A stretch of 64,000 nt of DNA from Sphingopyxis witflariensis (GCF_002205635.1 NZ_NISJ01000007.1:155842-219841), one strand, 5' to 3'; shown: positions 8,317 through 17,744, numbered from the stretch's first letter. The notes: generated by a model from the sequence alone, not told the origin. Numbers and translations: made by a program.

Positions 8317-8931
8317 ATGGGTGGCTGGGGTTCGGGGCGATATGGCGGCAGGCCGACGGCGGACGCATCGCTTCGCATCGATCTGGCGTGGATGCTGCGG
8401 ACGGGGCGGGCGAAAGAGGGCGCGCACCAGCGCGGCGCGCTAAACTGGACCTGCGGCGGCGAGCCGTCAGGCTCGATCCGCTATGATGCCATCATGCACG
8501 AACCGGGCGGGGAACGGCTGGAACTTTCCTACGCGCGCGGAAGCGGGGAGGATCGCGAGCAGGTGCGCCAGACCATTCGGCTTTGCCACACCCGCCCGAA
8601 TTATGGCGGGAAGCGATGGTGGATGATCTGCCCCTATCGCCATATCCGCGTCGGCAAATTGTATCTGCCACCCGGCGGCGACCGCTTTGCGTCGCGGCAC
8701 GCATGGCGGCTTGGCTATCAATGCCAGCGCGACTCCGCGCGGGACCGGCCGTTCGAGCGACTCTCCCGGCTGCAAAAGAAGCTGGGATGCGATCCTGGCT
8801 GGGAAGCTGGTCTCTATCGTCCCAAGGGTATGTGGAACCGGACCTTCGAGCGGCATCTTGAACGCTATTGGGAACTGGACGAGCAGTGCGCGCTGGAAAT
8901 GATGGCGGTGATGGGGCGACTGGGCCGATAA
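8317..8931 (+). CDS. Conserved island protein beginning MGGWGSGR
   Basis: The 204-residue protein begins with Gly-rich MGGWGSGRYGGRP. It carries a conserved central block, GGKRWWMICP followed by HIRVGKLYLPPGG and SRHAWRLGYQCQRD, with Cys residues spaced like a degenerate zinc ribbon. I recall this as a widespread uncharacterised family in proteobacterial islands. No function can be assigned. It is the last of four tightly spaced genes before the restriction-modification operon. Confidence 0.7.
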   Translation: MGGWGSGRYGGRPTADASLRIDLAWMLRTGRAKEGAHQRGALNWTCGGEPSGSIRYDAIMHEPGGERLELSYARGSGEDREQVRQTIRLCHTRPNYGGKRWWMICPYRHIRVGKLYLPPGGDRFASRHAWRLGYQCQRDSARDRPFERLSRLQKKLGCDPGWEAGLYRPKGMWNRTFERHLERYWELDEQCALEMMAVMGRLGR

Positions 8932-9022
8932 GCCGACCGCTACAATCACCATGCACCTTGCCTAGCATGTGCCCATTCAATCAGTTACATCGTCCCCGAC
9001 AAATTGTGTTGGGGGGTTGTTA

Positions 9023-11026
9023 GTGATTGAGAATATCGAAGCCGTCGAAAGGCGTTTGTGGACGGCTGCGGATCAGCTTCGCGCGAACAGCGATTTTGCC
9101 AGCAATGAGTATTTCATGCCCGTCATGGGCCTGATCTTCCTACGCCACGCTTACAGCCGCTATCTAGCGGTGAAGCCCGAGATCGAAGCGAGCCTGCCCA
9201 GCCGTGGCGGCGTGCGCCCTGCCCTTACCAAACAGGATTTCACCAGCCGGGGCGCGATCTTCCTGCGGAAAGAAGCGCAATTCGATCACCTCGTGAACCT
9301 GCCCGATGGCGCGGACCGTGCAGTAGCGATCATTGCAGCGATGGAGGCGGTGGAGGAAGACTACCCCACACTGAAAGGCGTTCTGCCAAAGACCGAATAC
9401 CAAAGTCTTGAAAACGATGTCCTGGGCAATGTGCTGCGCATCTTCAACGATCCGGCGCTTCAGGAAGCCAGGGGCGACGTGTTCGGCCGCATCTACGAAT
9501 ATTTCCTGACGCAATTTGCGGATCAGAGCGCGCATGACGGCGGCGAGTTTTTCACGCCCCCGTCCATCGTGCAGATGATCGTCAACGCTATCGAGCCGGA
9601 TCATGGCAGCGTGCTGGACCCGGCCTGTGGTTCAGGCGGCATGTTCGTGCAGAGCGCGCATTTCATCGAGAGGATGCAGCAAGACCCGACCAAGGTCGCC
9701 ACCTTCTACGGGCAGGAAAAGAACGCGACAACGATCCGGCTGGCCAAGATGAACCTGGCCGTCCACGGGCTGGAGGGACGGATCGAACCCGGCATCACCT
9801 ATTATACCGATGCGCACGAACTGGTCGGCAAAGCCGATTTCGTGATGGCCAATCCGCCGTTCAACGTGGACGAAGTGGACGCGGAGAAGGTTAGGAAAGA
9901 TCCGCGCCTGCCGTTCGGCCTGCCCGGCGTGAACAAGGGCAAGAAGGTTTCCAACGGCAATTACCTGTGGATCAGCTATTTCTACAGCTACCTGTCGGAC
10001 GCAGGCCGTGCGGGCTTCGTGATGTCGTCACAGGCGTCCAGCGCGGGCGGGGAAGAGGCCAAGGTTCGGCAGAAGCTGATCGAGACCGGCCATGTCGATG
10101 CAATGGTCGCGATCCGGGGCAATTTCTTCTACACGCGAACCGTTCCCTGCGAATTGTGGATGTTCGACAAGGCGAAGGCGCCGGAGCATGCCGATAAGGT
10201 GCTGATGCTGGATGCGCGGCAGGTGTTCCGCAAGGTGACGCGCAAGGTCTTCGACTTCTCCCCCGAACAGTCGCAGAATCTGACGGCGATTTTCTGGCTC
10301 TATCGCGGGCAGGAAGAGCGGTTTCGGGAACTGGTAAGCGGTTTTCTCAGCCGTTGCGTGGTGGATGCAATCGCCGGTCTGTTGAAAGAGCCTGCCTTCA
10401 CCGCCGCGCTGGTGGATGTGCTGGACGCACTGGCGGACGATACAGAGCTTGAAGCCGCCTCTGCCGTGTTCACGTCCGATTGGGAGGCGTTCACGGAGAC
10501 GGTGACGAGCCATGTTGGCGGTGGCGATATGTCCGTTCCCGACATTGCGGCGCTTCATTCACGGCATGACGCACTGGAACCGATGGCGGAACAATCGCGC
10601 GACCTGATCCGGCAGATCGATCAACTCTACAAGCTGGCGGAAAAGGCGCATCGCGATGCGGGCGGCAAGCGCGGCAAGGCCAGCCCGGTCAAGGCGCTGG
10701 AGGAGGCGCGAGTCGAGGCCGTCGATCAGCTCAAGCTGGTGCGATATTTCCACCGGCAGGCGCACTGGCTGCTGAGCCGCTTTCCCGATGCGCGGCTGGT
10801 CGCGGTGCCGGGGCTGGTCAAGCTGGTGGACAGGGCGGAACTGGCGGCGAACGACTGGTCGCTGACGCCGGGCCGCTATGTCGGCGTGGCCCCGGAAGAA
10901 GAGGATGAGGATTTCGATTTTGAAGGCGTGATGCGCGATATTCATATCGAGCTGGCGGGGTTGAATGAGGAAGCGGCGGCGCTGGCCGTGCAGATTCAGG
11001 GGAATTTTGCGAGGTGGGGTCTGTGA
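9023..11026 (+). CDS. hsdM: Type I restriction-modification DNA methyltransferase subunit
   Basis: HsdM is the N6-adenine methyltransferase of the type I complex. The protein has the N-terminal HsdM helical domain (ERRLWTAADQLR...), SAM-binding motif I DPACGSGGMF (about residue 198) and catalytic motif IV ANPPF (about 276). A C-terminal coiled region would contact HsdS. I chose GTG at 9023 (VIENIEAVE) behind a G-rich ribosome-binding site; ATG at 8969 would add 18 unconserved residues. The 667-aa length is longer than classical EcoKI HsdM and typical of the group that carries a C-terminal extension. The stop overlaps hsdS by GTGA. Confidence 0.94.
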   Translation: MIENIEAVERRLWTAADQLRANSDFASNEYFMPVMGLIFLRHAYSRYLAVKPEIEASLPSRGGVRPALTKQDFTSRGAIFLRKEAQFDHLVNLPDGADRAVAIIAAMEAVEEDYPTLKGVLPKTEYQSLENDVLGNVLRIFNDPALQEARGDVFGRIYEYFLTQFADQSAHDGGEFFTPPSIVQMIVNAIEPDHGSVLDPACGSGGMFVQSAHFIERMQQDPTKVATFYGQEKNATTIRLAKMNLAVHGLEGRIEPGITYYTDAHELVGKADFVMANPPFNVDEVDAEKVRKDPRLPFGLPGVNKGKKVSNGNYLWISYFYSYLSDAGRAGFVMSSQASSAGGEEAKVRQKLIETGHVDAMVAIRGNFFYTRTVPCELWMFDKAKAPEHADKVLMLDARQVFRKVTRKVFDFSPEQSQNLTAIFWLYRGQEERFRELVSGFLSRCVVDAIAGLLKEPAFTAALVDVLDALADDTELEAASAVFTSDWEAFTETVTSHVGGGDMSVPDIAALHSRHDALEPMAEQSRDLIRQIDQLYKLAEKAHRDAGGKRGKASPVKALEEARVEAVDQLKLVRYFHRQAHWLLSRFPDARLVAVPGLVKLVDRAELAANDWSLTPGRYVGVAPEEEDEDFDFEGVMRDIHIELAGLNEEAAALAVQIQGNFARWGL

Positions 11027-12078
11027 GTTGGGTCGAGACGAGCATCGGCGAAACCCTAGTTTTTAACTACGGCAAGTCGCTTCCCGACCGTAACCGGAAC
11101 GATGGGGAGTTCTCAGTTTACGGCTCTGGGGGTGTTGTCGGTTCGCATGACAGAGCGCTAGTGACGGGTCCGGGAATCGTCGTAGGGCGGAAAGGCACAA
11201 TTGGAGCAACCCACTGGACAGAAAGCGATTTTTTCCCAATCGACACCACCTATTTCGTTACACCGAAGCGTGCTGATGTCGATCTGCGCTACGCCTACTT
11301 CCTAGTAAAATCTCTCCCGTTGGCGTCGATGAACTCCGATGCAGCAGTTCCTGGTCTCAACCGGGAAAATGCTTACCGGCTGAAAATCAAGTTGCCCGAA
11401 CTCGAAGCACAACAGAGCATCGCAGCAATCCTCGCAACCTATGACGATCTGATCGAGAATAACCGGCGGCGCATCGCCTTGTTGGAGGAGGCCGCGCGGC
11501 AGCTTTACAAGGAATGGTTCGTCCGCTTCCGCTTCCCCGGCCATGAACATGTCAAAATCATCGACGGCGTGCCGGAGGGGTGGAAATGCAGAACGCTTCG
11601 CGATGTAGCGACCCTTCACTATGGAAAGGCGCTAAAGGAAGAAACACGCACTCCCGGCGACGTGCCCGTCTACGGGTCTAGTGGAATCGTCGGATCGCAC
11701 GATAAGGCGCTGGTTTCAGGACCGGGAATTATTCTGGGTCGAAAAGGTAATGTGGGCAGCGTGCGCTGGTCACATTCCGATTTCTTTCCTATCGATACGG
11801 TCTATTTCATCGTTTCCGAGCAATCTAATTTTCACCTGTATCTTACCTTGCAACAAATGCAATTTATGAGCACAGATGTTGCTGTTCCCGGCTTGAATCG
11901 GGATTTCGCTTATAGCCGGTTCTTGGTTCGACCATCGAACGTAGTTGGTGCTCGATTTGAGGAAGAGGTGACGCCGATCTTCCTTCAGATGCAAAAGCTG
12001 ACCGACTGGAATGAAAAGCTCGCCAAAGCGAGAGACCTTCTCCTCCCCAAGCTGATGAGCGGAGCCATCGCCGTATGA
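11023..12078 (+). CDS. hsdS: Type I restriction-modification specificity subunit
   Basis: HsdS has two target-recognition domains separated by conserved helices (LEAQQSIAAILATYDDLIENN and the RQLYKEWFVRFRFPG block) and a C-terminal helix (KARDLLLPKLMSGAI). The two recognition domains are strikingly alike. Both contain VYGS(G/S)G(V/I)VGSHD(R/K)ALV, GPGI, GRKG, SDFFPIDT and AVPGLNR. Classical HsdS proteins have unrelated halves, so a symmetrical bipartite target is predicted. The start is GTG at 11023, overlapping the hsdM stop; GTG at 11014 is an alternative. Confidence 0.93.
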   Translation: MSWVETSIGETLVFNYGKSLPDRNRNDGEFSVYGSGGVVGSHDRALVTGPGIVVGRKGTIGATHWTESDFFPIDTTYFVTPKRADVDLRYAYFLVKSLPLASMNSDAAVPGLNRENAYRLKIKLPELEAQQSIAAILATYDDLIENNRRRIALLEEAARQLYKEWFVRFRFPGHEHVKIIDGVPEGWKCRTLRDVATLHYGKALKEETRTPGDVPVYGSSGIVGSHDKALVSGPGIILGRKGNVGSVRWSHSDFFPIDTVYFIVSEQSNFHLYLTLQQMQFMSTDVAVPGLNRDFAYSRFLVRPSNVVGARFEEEVTPIFLQMQKLTDWNEKLAKARDLLLPKLMSGAIAV

Positions 12079-15000
12079 CGCCGTTGAACGAAGACACGCT
12101 GGTTCAGGCGACCATGGCCGATTATTTGGCCGATGCGCTGGGCTGGGACAGTGTGTTTGCGTTCAATACCGAAACGCTGGGCGCGGAAGGGTCGCTGGGG
12201 CGGGCGTCCGAACAGGATGTCATCCTGACCCGCCATCTGGGCGAGGCGCTGATCCGGCTGAACCCCGGCCTGCCCGATGCTGCCTATGCCGATGCGCTGC
12301 GCCAGATTACCGATGCGCCGCTTGGCTCCAGCCTGATGGCGATCAACCGCGACGCCTATGCGCTGATCAAGGATGGCGTGCAGGCCAGCTTCCGCAATGC
12401 CAAGGGCGAGTTGGTCAAACAGCGGCTGCGCCTGATCGATTTCGACACGCCCGAAAACAACCATTTCCTGTGCGTGCGCGAATTGTGGATCAAGGGCGAC
12501 CTGTATCGCCGCCGCGCCGACATTATCGGCTTCGTCAACGGCCTGCCGCTGCTGTTCGTGGAGTGCAAGGCGGTCCACAAGGACATTCGCCACGCCTATG
12601 AACAGAATCTGTCCGATTATAAGGACACAATCCCGCACCTGTTCCACCAAAATGCCTTCATCATCCTGACCAACGGGCATGCGGCGAAGGTCGGCTCGCT
12701 TTCCAGCAGATACGAGCATTTCAACGACTGGAAGCGGCTGGAGGAGGATGCGCCGGGCGTCGTCGATCTGGAAACGATGCTGAAGGGCGTGTGCGCCAAG
12801 GGCAATTTCACCGACTTGCTGGAAAACTTCATCCTGTTCGATGATGGCGGCGAACGGCTGGTCAAGATCGTGGCGCGCAATCACCAGTTTCTGGGCGTCA
12901 ACCGCGCTATTGCGGCGGTGCGTGATCGCAAGGCGCGCGACGGCAAGCTGGGCGTGTTCTGGCACACGCAGGGGTCGGGCAAGAGCTATTCCATCGCCTT
13001 TCTGACGCAGAAGGTGCATCGCAAGATTGGGGCGAACTTCACCTTTCTGGTCGTCACGGACCGCATCGACCTGGACGGGCAGATTTACGGCACCTTTGCC
13101 GGGTGCGGGCTGGTCAACAATGACAAGGCGCAGGTGCGGGCCGGGACGGGCGCGGAGCTGAAGTCGCTGCTGGCGGTGCAGAAGCCCTATGTCTTCACGC
13201 TGATCCATCGCTTCAATCAGGATGTGAACCCGGACGACCCCTATTCCGACCGCGACGACATCATCGTCATCACTGACGAAGCGCACCGCACGCAGAACGG
13301 CCTGCTGTCGCTCAACATGCGCAACGCGCTGCCCAATGCCAGCTTCCTGGGCTTCACCGGCACGCCCCTGATGTCGGGCGACGAGACGACCAAGCAGACG
13401 TTCGGCGACTATATCTCCACCTATGATTTCCAGCGCGCGGTGGAGGATCATGCGACCGTCCCGCTCTATTATGACGCGCGCGGCGACAAGCTGGGCGTCG
13501 CGACCAACGACCTGAACGAGAAGATCGCGGCCAAGCTGGAAGAGTTTGAACTGGACGATCCGAGCGTGACCGAACGGCTCGAAAAGGAGCTGAAGCGCGA
13601 ATATCATATCATCACGGCAGAGACGCGGCTGGATAAGGTCGCGGCGGATTTCGTGGCGCATTACACAACGGCCTGGGAAAGCGGCAAGGCGATGTTGGTG
13701 TGCATCGACAAGGTGACGTGCGTTCGCATGCACGCGCTGATTACCAAACACTGGGATTTGCGGATCGCGGCGCTGGAAAAGGAATTGGCGAGGGCGACCG
13801 ACGAACAGGATTTGGCCGACCGGCAGCGCCAGCTTGCATGGGTCAAGGCGACGCGCGCGGCCGTCGTGGTATCGGAAGAACAGGGCGAGGTTGATCGGTT
13901 CCGCAAATGGGATCTGGACATCACGCCCCACCGGGCGCTGATCAAGAACGGGTTTGAAACTGATGATGGCAAACGCATCGATTTGGAATCGGCCTTCAAG
14001 AAGCAGGATCACCCGTTCCGCATCGCCATCGTCTGCGCCATGTGGCTCACCGGCTTTGACGTGCCCAGCCTGTCGACCCTGTATCTGGATAAGCCGCTAA
14101 AGGCGCATACGCTGATGCAGGCGATTGCGCGGGCCAACCGGGTTCATGCGGGCAAGAATAACGGCCTGATCGTCGATTATTGCGGGATACTGAAGAACCT
14201 GCGCAAGGCGCTGGCGACCTATGCCGGGACGCCGGGAGGCGGGCTGGGCAGTCCGGGTGATCCCCCACCCGAAGTCGACCCGGTCCGTCCCCCCGAGGAA
14301 TTGCTGGCCGATCTGGAGGAGGCGATCGACGCGGCGGAAGGGTTCCTGTCCGCGCGCAACTTCCGCTTGCTCGACATCCTCGACAAAGCCGGATTCGAGC
14401 GGAATCGCGCGATCATCGACGCCAAGGAAGCGGTCAACGAAAATGACGAAAGCCGCAAACGCTTCCAGATCATGGCGCGGGAGGTGTTCAAGAAATTCAA
14501 GGCATGCGTGAACTTCCGCGCGGTGAACGCCTATCGCCAGCGGTTTGCGGCAATTCGGGTTATTTACAACAGCCTGGAAGAGGATGTGCAGCGCGCTGAC
14601 ATTTCCGACATCATGCGCGAGCTGCATGCGGTGGTGAACGCAAGCATCGAAATTCAGACCAATCCAGCTGATCAGGACGAACGGCTATATGACATCAGCC
14701 AGATAGATTTTGAAAAGCTGAAGAAGGAATTTGAACGGAGCCCCCGCAAGAATACGACGGTCCAGAGCCTTAAGGACGCGATCCAGAAGAAGCTGGAACT
14801 GATGCTGCGCCAGAACCCGATGCGCACCGATTTCCAGAGGCATTACGAAGAGCTGGTTGCCGAATACAACAGCGAGAAGGATGCGATGAACATCGAGCGG
14901 GTGTTCGAGGCGCTGCTCGTGCTCGCCGGAGAACTAGACGAGGAACAGCGCCGGGCCGTTCGCGAAGGCCTGACTGAGGAGGCTCAGGCGCTGTTTGACC

Positions 15001-15290
15001 TACTGATGAAGCCCGACCTCGAAAAGGCCGACATCAAGCGCCTCAAGCTGGTGGCAGTCGGCCTATATGACACGATTCAGACACAAATCGACGCCACGCA
15101 GGACTTCGCTGCCAAGCAAGCCACGCGTGATCAGGTCCGCGTGACCATCCGAAATTACCTTTGGGACGAAAACAGAGGCCTTCCGACCAGCTATGGCGAA
15201 CCGGAAATCGAGGCCAAGACGGACGCGGTGCTTGCGCATCTGATGACGCAAGCGCGGCAACGTGGCACCTCTTGGGTGGCTGGCCGGTGA
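12075..15290 (+). CDS. hsdR: Type I restriction endonuclease subunit
   Basis: HsdR is the translocase and nuclease of the complex. An N-terminal PD-(D/E)xK site is visible (Asp149, then Glu163-x-Lys165 in FVECKA). It is followed by Walker A in HTQGSGKSYS (about residue 300), the DEAH box in ITDEAHRTQNG (about 400), FTGTPL, and the second RecA lobe with AIARANRVH. The 1071-aa length is normal, so the system looks active. It overlaps hsdS by ATGA and the following membrane-protein gene by GTGA. Confidence 0.95.
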   Translation: MTPLNEDTLVQATMADYLADALGWDSVFAFNTETLGAEGSLGRASEQDVILTRHLGEALIRLNPGLPDAAYADALRQITDAPLGSSLMAINRDAYALIKDGVQASFRNAKGELVKQRLRLIDFDTPENNHFLCVRELWIKGDLYRRRADIIGFVNGLPLLFVECKAVHKDIRHAYEQNLSDYKDTIPHLFHQNAFIILTNGHAAKVGSLSSRYEHFNDWKRLEEDAPGVVDLETMLKGVCAKGNFTDLLENFILFDDGGERLVKIVARNHQFLGVNRAIAAVRDRKARDGKLGVFWHTQGSGKSYSIAFLTQKVHRKIGANFTFLVVTDRIDLDGQIYGTFAGCGLVNNDKAQVRAGTGAELKSLLAVQKPYVFTLIHRFNQDVNPDDPYSDRDDIIVITDEAHRTQNGLLSLNMRNALPNASFLGFTGTPLMSGDETTKQTFGDYISTYDFQRAVEDHATVPLYYDARGDKLGVATNDLNEKIAAKLEEFELDDPSVTERLEKELKREYHIITAETRLDKVAADFVAHYTTAWESGKAMLVCIDKVTCVRMHALITKHWDLRIAALEKELARATDEQDLADRQRQLAWVKATRAAVVVSEEQGEVDRFRKWDLDITPHRALIKNGFETDDGKRIDLESAFKKQDHPFRIAIVCAMWLTGFDVPSLSTLYLDKPLKAHTLMQAIARANRVHAGKNNGLIVDYCGILKNLRKALATYAGTPGGGLGSPGDPPPEVDPVRPPEELLADLEEAIDAAEGFLSARNFRLLDILDKAGFERNRAIIDAKEAVNENDESRKRFQIMAREVFKKFKACVNFRAVNAYRQRFAAIRVIYNSLEEDVQRADISDIMRELHAVVNASIEIQTNPADQDERLYDISQIDFEKLKKEFERSPRKNTTVQSLKDAIQKKLELMLRQNPMRTDFQRHYEELVAEYNSEKDAMNIERVFEALLVLAGELDEEQRRAVREGLTEEAQALFDLLMKPDLEKADIKRLKLVAVGLYDTIQTQIDATQDFAAKQATRDQVRVTIRNYLWDENRGLPTSYGEPEIEAKTDAVLAHLMTQARQRGTSWVAGR

Positions 15291-16090
15291 AATCTGGAGA
15301 GCACAAACTAGGATTCTGGGGAGCGCTCTTCTGCTACCTAGCCCTATTCGGCACTTTTATGCTGGCAGGCGCGATTGGAGGGATGTCCACACCATCGGGG
15401 CCACAAAGTCACGGGACAGATAGTCATGCTACTACATCGGCTAAACTTGCCATCGCCCAAGCTGATCTGATTGCCCAACAAGAGATGGCCGACTGGGCAT
15501 TCTGGGCGATGATCGGCGGCATGCTTACGATGCTAGGTTCGTTCGCTGCGCTCTATTTTATCCGCGCGACCTTGCTTGCAACAAAGGAAACGCTCCAAGA
15601 GGAGCGGGATCGAAACGCTATCGAGATGCGCGCCTACGTTGTGGTAATCCCTCAGGGGATTGAGAAAGATATCGGCAAATCCGAGTATCGCGGCCAGATT
15701 GAGATACATAACATTGGAAAAACACCAGCGCATAACGTGTCGGCGCGGGTGTGGATGAAGCAGTCAAAATTCGATGCGGTGGACTTCGAGACAGAGCCAT
15801 TCCAAACGCTCGCAGATCGGACTTTGCTGCCCGATGCAAGGATGCGGCAGGGGACTAAGAACACAGGCCCGATTTCGGACTTCGCCAAGAAGCCCGGTTT
15901 CATCTTTGTCTTTGGCCGAATCGACTATACCGACTACCTCATGAAACGTCGGTCGACAACATTCTGCCATCGTTACAACAAGGCAACGCTAGCAACTGAT
16001 CCGAACGAGATTGCACCCTTAGCCGAGCCGCAGGTTTTGATTCGGGCGGCAACGGCCCGCCACCATATCCACGGCAATAGGGCAGACTGA
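15287..16090 (+). CDS. Membrane protein co-operonic with hsdMSR
   Basis: The 267-residue protein has two predicted membrane helices (about residues 8-32 and 72-98) separated by a Ser/His-rich periplasmic loop. A short coiled segment follows (ATKETLQEERDRNAIEMRAYV), then a soluble beta-rich C-terminal domain with GQIEIHNIGKTPAHNV. Two-helix proteins ending in a RAYV-type beta domain are common in phage and island cargo, with unknown function. The GTG start overlaps the hsdR stop by four bases, so it is the fourth gene of the restriction operon. A role in defence is inferred from context only. Confidence 0.75.
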   Translation: MKSGEHKLGFWGALFCYLALFGTFMLAGAIGGMSTPSGPQSHGTDSHATTSAKLAIAQADLIAQQEMADWAFWAMIGGMLTMLGSFAALYFIRATLLATKETLQEERDRNAIEMRAYVVVIPQGIEKDIGKSEYRGQIEIHNIGKTPAHNVSARVWMKQSKFDAVDFETEPFQTLADRTLLPDARMRQGTKNTGPISDFAKKPGFIFVFGRIDYTDYLMKRRSTTFCHRYNKATLATDPNEIAPLAEPQVLIRAATARHHIHGNRAD

Positions 16091-16216
16091 GCCAGAGTGC
16101 TGAAAGCTTCCTCCGCAAAGCACGGCGGGGGATATAGTGGGGGAAACGGCAAATTCGACCGATCACAGAACCAATAATTTTATTATAAATTCAGTTACTT
16201 ATATCTATAGAGTTAT

Positions 16217-16235
16217 AATCCTACCCGGGGAGCCA
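16217..16235 (+). repeat. Attachment site repeat (right)
   Basis: This is a perfect 19-bp copy of the tRNA-Asn 3' end including CCA, in the same orientation as 4680-4698. It is preceded by an AT-rich stretch (16165-16216), as often seen at integrase-binding ends. It marks the right end of the island. Confidence 0.92.
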
Positions 16236-16947
16236 ATTATAGCATCTAAAGTATTGATTTTAGATAGTTTTTACAGCGGTCGCAAAAGTGACCCCACATC
16301 CGTCCCCACAAAATAATTTCGTTGCGAGCCGTCGCTTAGCCGAAAAGCGCAGTCGGCTTACGATTGAGCTGATCCTTCTACCAGTTTTCAGAAGCCGGGA
16401 CTAAAAGCACTGTCCTCCGAGGAACCTGCACGGGGCCGATTCCAGACGACGGCCAATGCGCTTGCGCGCCCTGAATCATCGCCGCTCCGCTCGCTCGACA
16501 CACCGACAATGTCGGCTTTCAAAGCTGGCAGCACCCACACACACACCTAAAGTCCTTTCCAGACCCGAGGGCATGTCTTTCATGGCCTCGATGGCTTGGG
16601 AAAATGACCAGAACTGCCATCGCCGCGGCCGAAGAATTCGTTCCGGCGGACCGCAGCGGGGACATGATGCTGCCAGATGCCCGTCCCCCCAGCACGCCTC
16701 GAGAAAGGTCGCGTCCAACCTGCCCGCGCTACTCGAAGGACTTCGAGGCCGCCGCCGAAATTATGCCCTCGCAGGCTGGATCCCGCTCCTAGCGCCCGCA
16801 GAGCAACGGCGGGTCGCGACGCGGTCTCGCGGTCGTCCCCGCCATGTCGTGCACGCGCTGGCGGCGATGGGCCGTGCCCTTGAAAAGGCTGCGTGAGGTC
16901 CGGCCCCGGGACCAACTGGGAATCGGACGGCTCCCGACCGCCGGTCC
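16236..16947. other. 712 bp with no recognisable gene
   Basis: Only short, low-plausibility open frames occur on either strand, and none matches a family I know. The stretch separates the island end from the Lrp-type regulator and may hold remnants of earlier insertions at the tRNA. Confidence 0.5.
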
Positions 16948-17412
16948 TCAAATCGGCAACTGCGTCGTGCATTTGATCTGCTCCATCGCAAAGGAGGAGC
17001 TGACGTCGTAGATCGGGGTGCGCTTGATCAGCGACCGGTAGATGCGGTCATAGTCGGCTATATCCCGGCAGACGATCTTGAGCAGATAGTCGACGTCCCC
17101 GCTCATCCGGTAGAATTCGACCACCTCGGGAATCGAAGAGACGGCTTCGGCAAAATCGTCCAGCCAAGTCTCGTGATGCTGGTTGGTCTTGACCGCGGCG
17201 AAGACGGTGACGCCAAGGTCCAGCCGCTCGCGATCGAGGATCGTCACGCGCTCGACGATATAGCCCTCGGCTTCGAGCCGCTTGATGCGTTTCCAGCAGG
17301 GACTGGAAGTCAGGCCGACCTCGCCAGCGATGTCGCCCAGCGATCGCGACGAATCGGCCTGCAGGGACCGCAATATCTTCCTGTCGAACGAGTCGAGCAA
17401 ATTATTCTCCAT
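16948..17412 (-). CDS. Lrp/AsnC family regulator
   Basis: The 154-residue protein has an N-terminal HTH (LDSFDRKILRSLQADSS through GLTSSPCWKRIKRLEAEGYI) and a C-terminal RAM ligand-binding domain (VTVFAAVKT... through SGDVDYLLKIVCRD). The ATG at 17412 gives the standard family length. It is divergent from DUF6356, YeiH and an aromatic aminotransferase with 106 bp between. It probably senses an amino acid and controls that operon and itself; the dyad at 17454-17481 is a likely target. Confidence 0.92.
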   Translation of the reverse strand: MENNLLDSFDRKILRSLQADSSRSLGDIAGEVGLTSSPCWKRIKRLEAEGYIVERVTILDRERLDLGVTVFAAVKTNQHHETWLDDFAEAVSSIPEVVEFYRMSGDVDYLLKIVCRDIADYDRIYRSLIKRTPIYDVSSSFAMEQIKCTTQLPI

Positions 17413-17453
17413 ATTTCTAGATATTCGCAAAACCTTCCCCCGATCTACCACAA

Positions 17454-17481
17454 TTCCAGAATCATTGGAAAAACATTCTGG
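17454..17481. promoter_or_regulatory. Candidate Lrp-type operator in the divergent promoter
   Basis: Two overlapping dyads are present. CCAGAAT (17456-17462) pairs with ATTCTGG (17475-17481). TTCCA (17454-17458) pairs with TGGAA (17466-17470). Their place between the Lrp gene and the aminotransferase operon fits autoregulation. Confidence 0.45.
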
Positions 17482-17518
17482 CATCGCGGCGCTAGAAGCG
17501 CGGGTGAAGGAGACTGAT

Positions 17519-17740
17519 GTGATCAAGCGCCTGTTTACCGCCCATCCCACCTCGGTCGGGGAAAGCTATGGCGAGCATTTTCGCCACGCCCTGGCCTTTT
17601 CCGCGACGATGTTCGTCGGCGCGGCCGCCTGCCTGGTCCACGCGCTCATCCCCTCGATGTGCCAAAGAACGGGCAGCGGCATTATCGCTCGACTTCACGA
17701 TCGCATGGTCGTCAATCGTACCACCACTCGCCAGCCTTAG
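17519..17740 (+). CDS. DUF6356 family protein
   Basis: The 73-residue protein has the family pattern (I/V)KRLFTAHP-SVGESYGEHF, with hydrophobic AFSATMFVGAAACLVHALIP near residues 29-48 and then RTGS. It is a short, probably membrane-associated protein found in sphingomonads. Its function is unknown. GTG at 17519 follows a GAAGGAG ribosome-binding site. The YeiH gene starts five bases after the stop, so the two are co-transcribed. Confidence 0.82.
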   Translation: MIKRLFTAHPTSVGESYGEHFRHALAFSATMFVGAAACLVHALIPSMCQRTGSGIIARLHDRMVVNRTTTRQP

Positions 17741-17744
17741 GGCG

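Larger units (their letters stand above)
4699..16235. mobile_element. Genomic island in tRNA-Asn carrying a type I restriction-modification operon
   Basis: The island is about 11.5 kb. It is bounded by 19-bp direct repeats, has the integrase next to the tRNA, and all its genes are on the plus strand. Cargo order is integrase, unknown protein, small HTH protein, replication-initiator-like protein, two short island proteins, hsdM, hsdS, hsdR and a membrane protein. No conjugation genes are present, so it resembles a satellite or mobilisable island rather than an ICE. The ends are seen directly; mobility is inferred. Confidence 0.88.

Noticed and set aside
11985..14012. A 675-codon minus-strand open frame antisense to hsdR
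   Set aside because: It is a shadow of the GC-rich hsdR coding strand. Its composition is Arg/Gln/Val-rich with no domain, and the hsdR frame has unmistakable motifs.
16456..16896. Plus-strand 146-aa open frame between the island and Lrp
   Set aside because: The composition is atypical, no family is recognised and no ribosome-binding site was found. It is probably non-coding.
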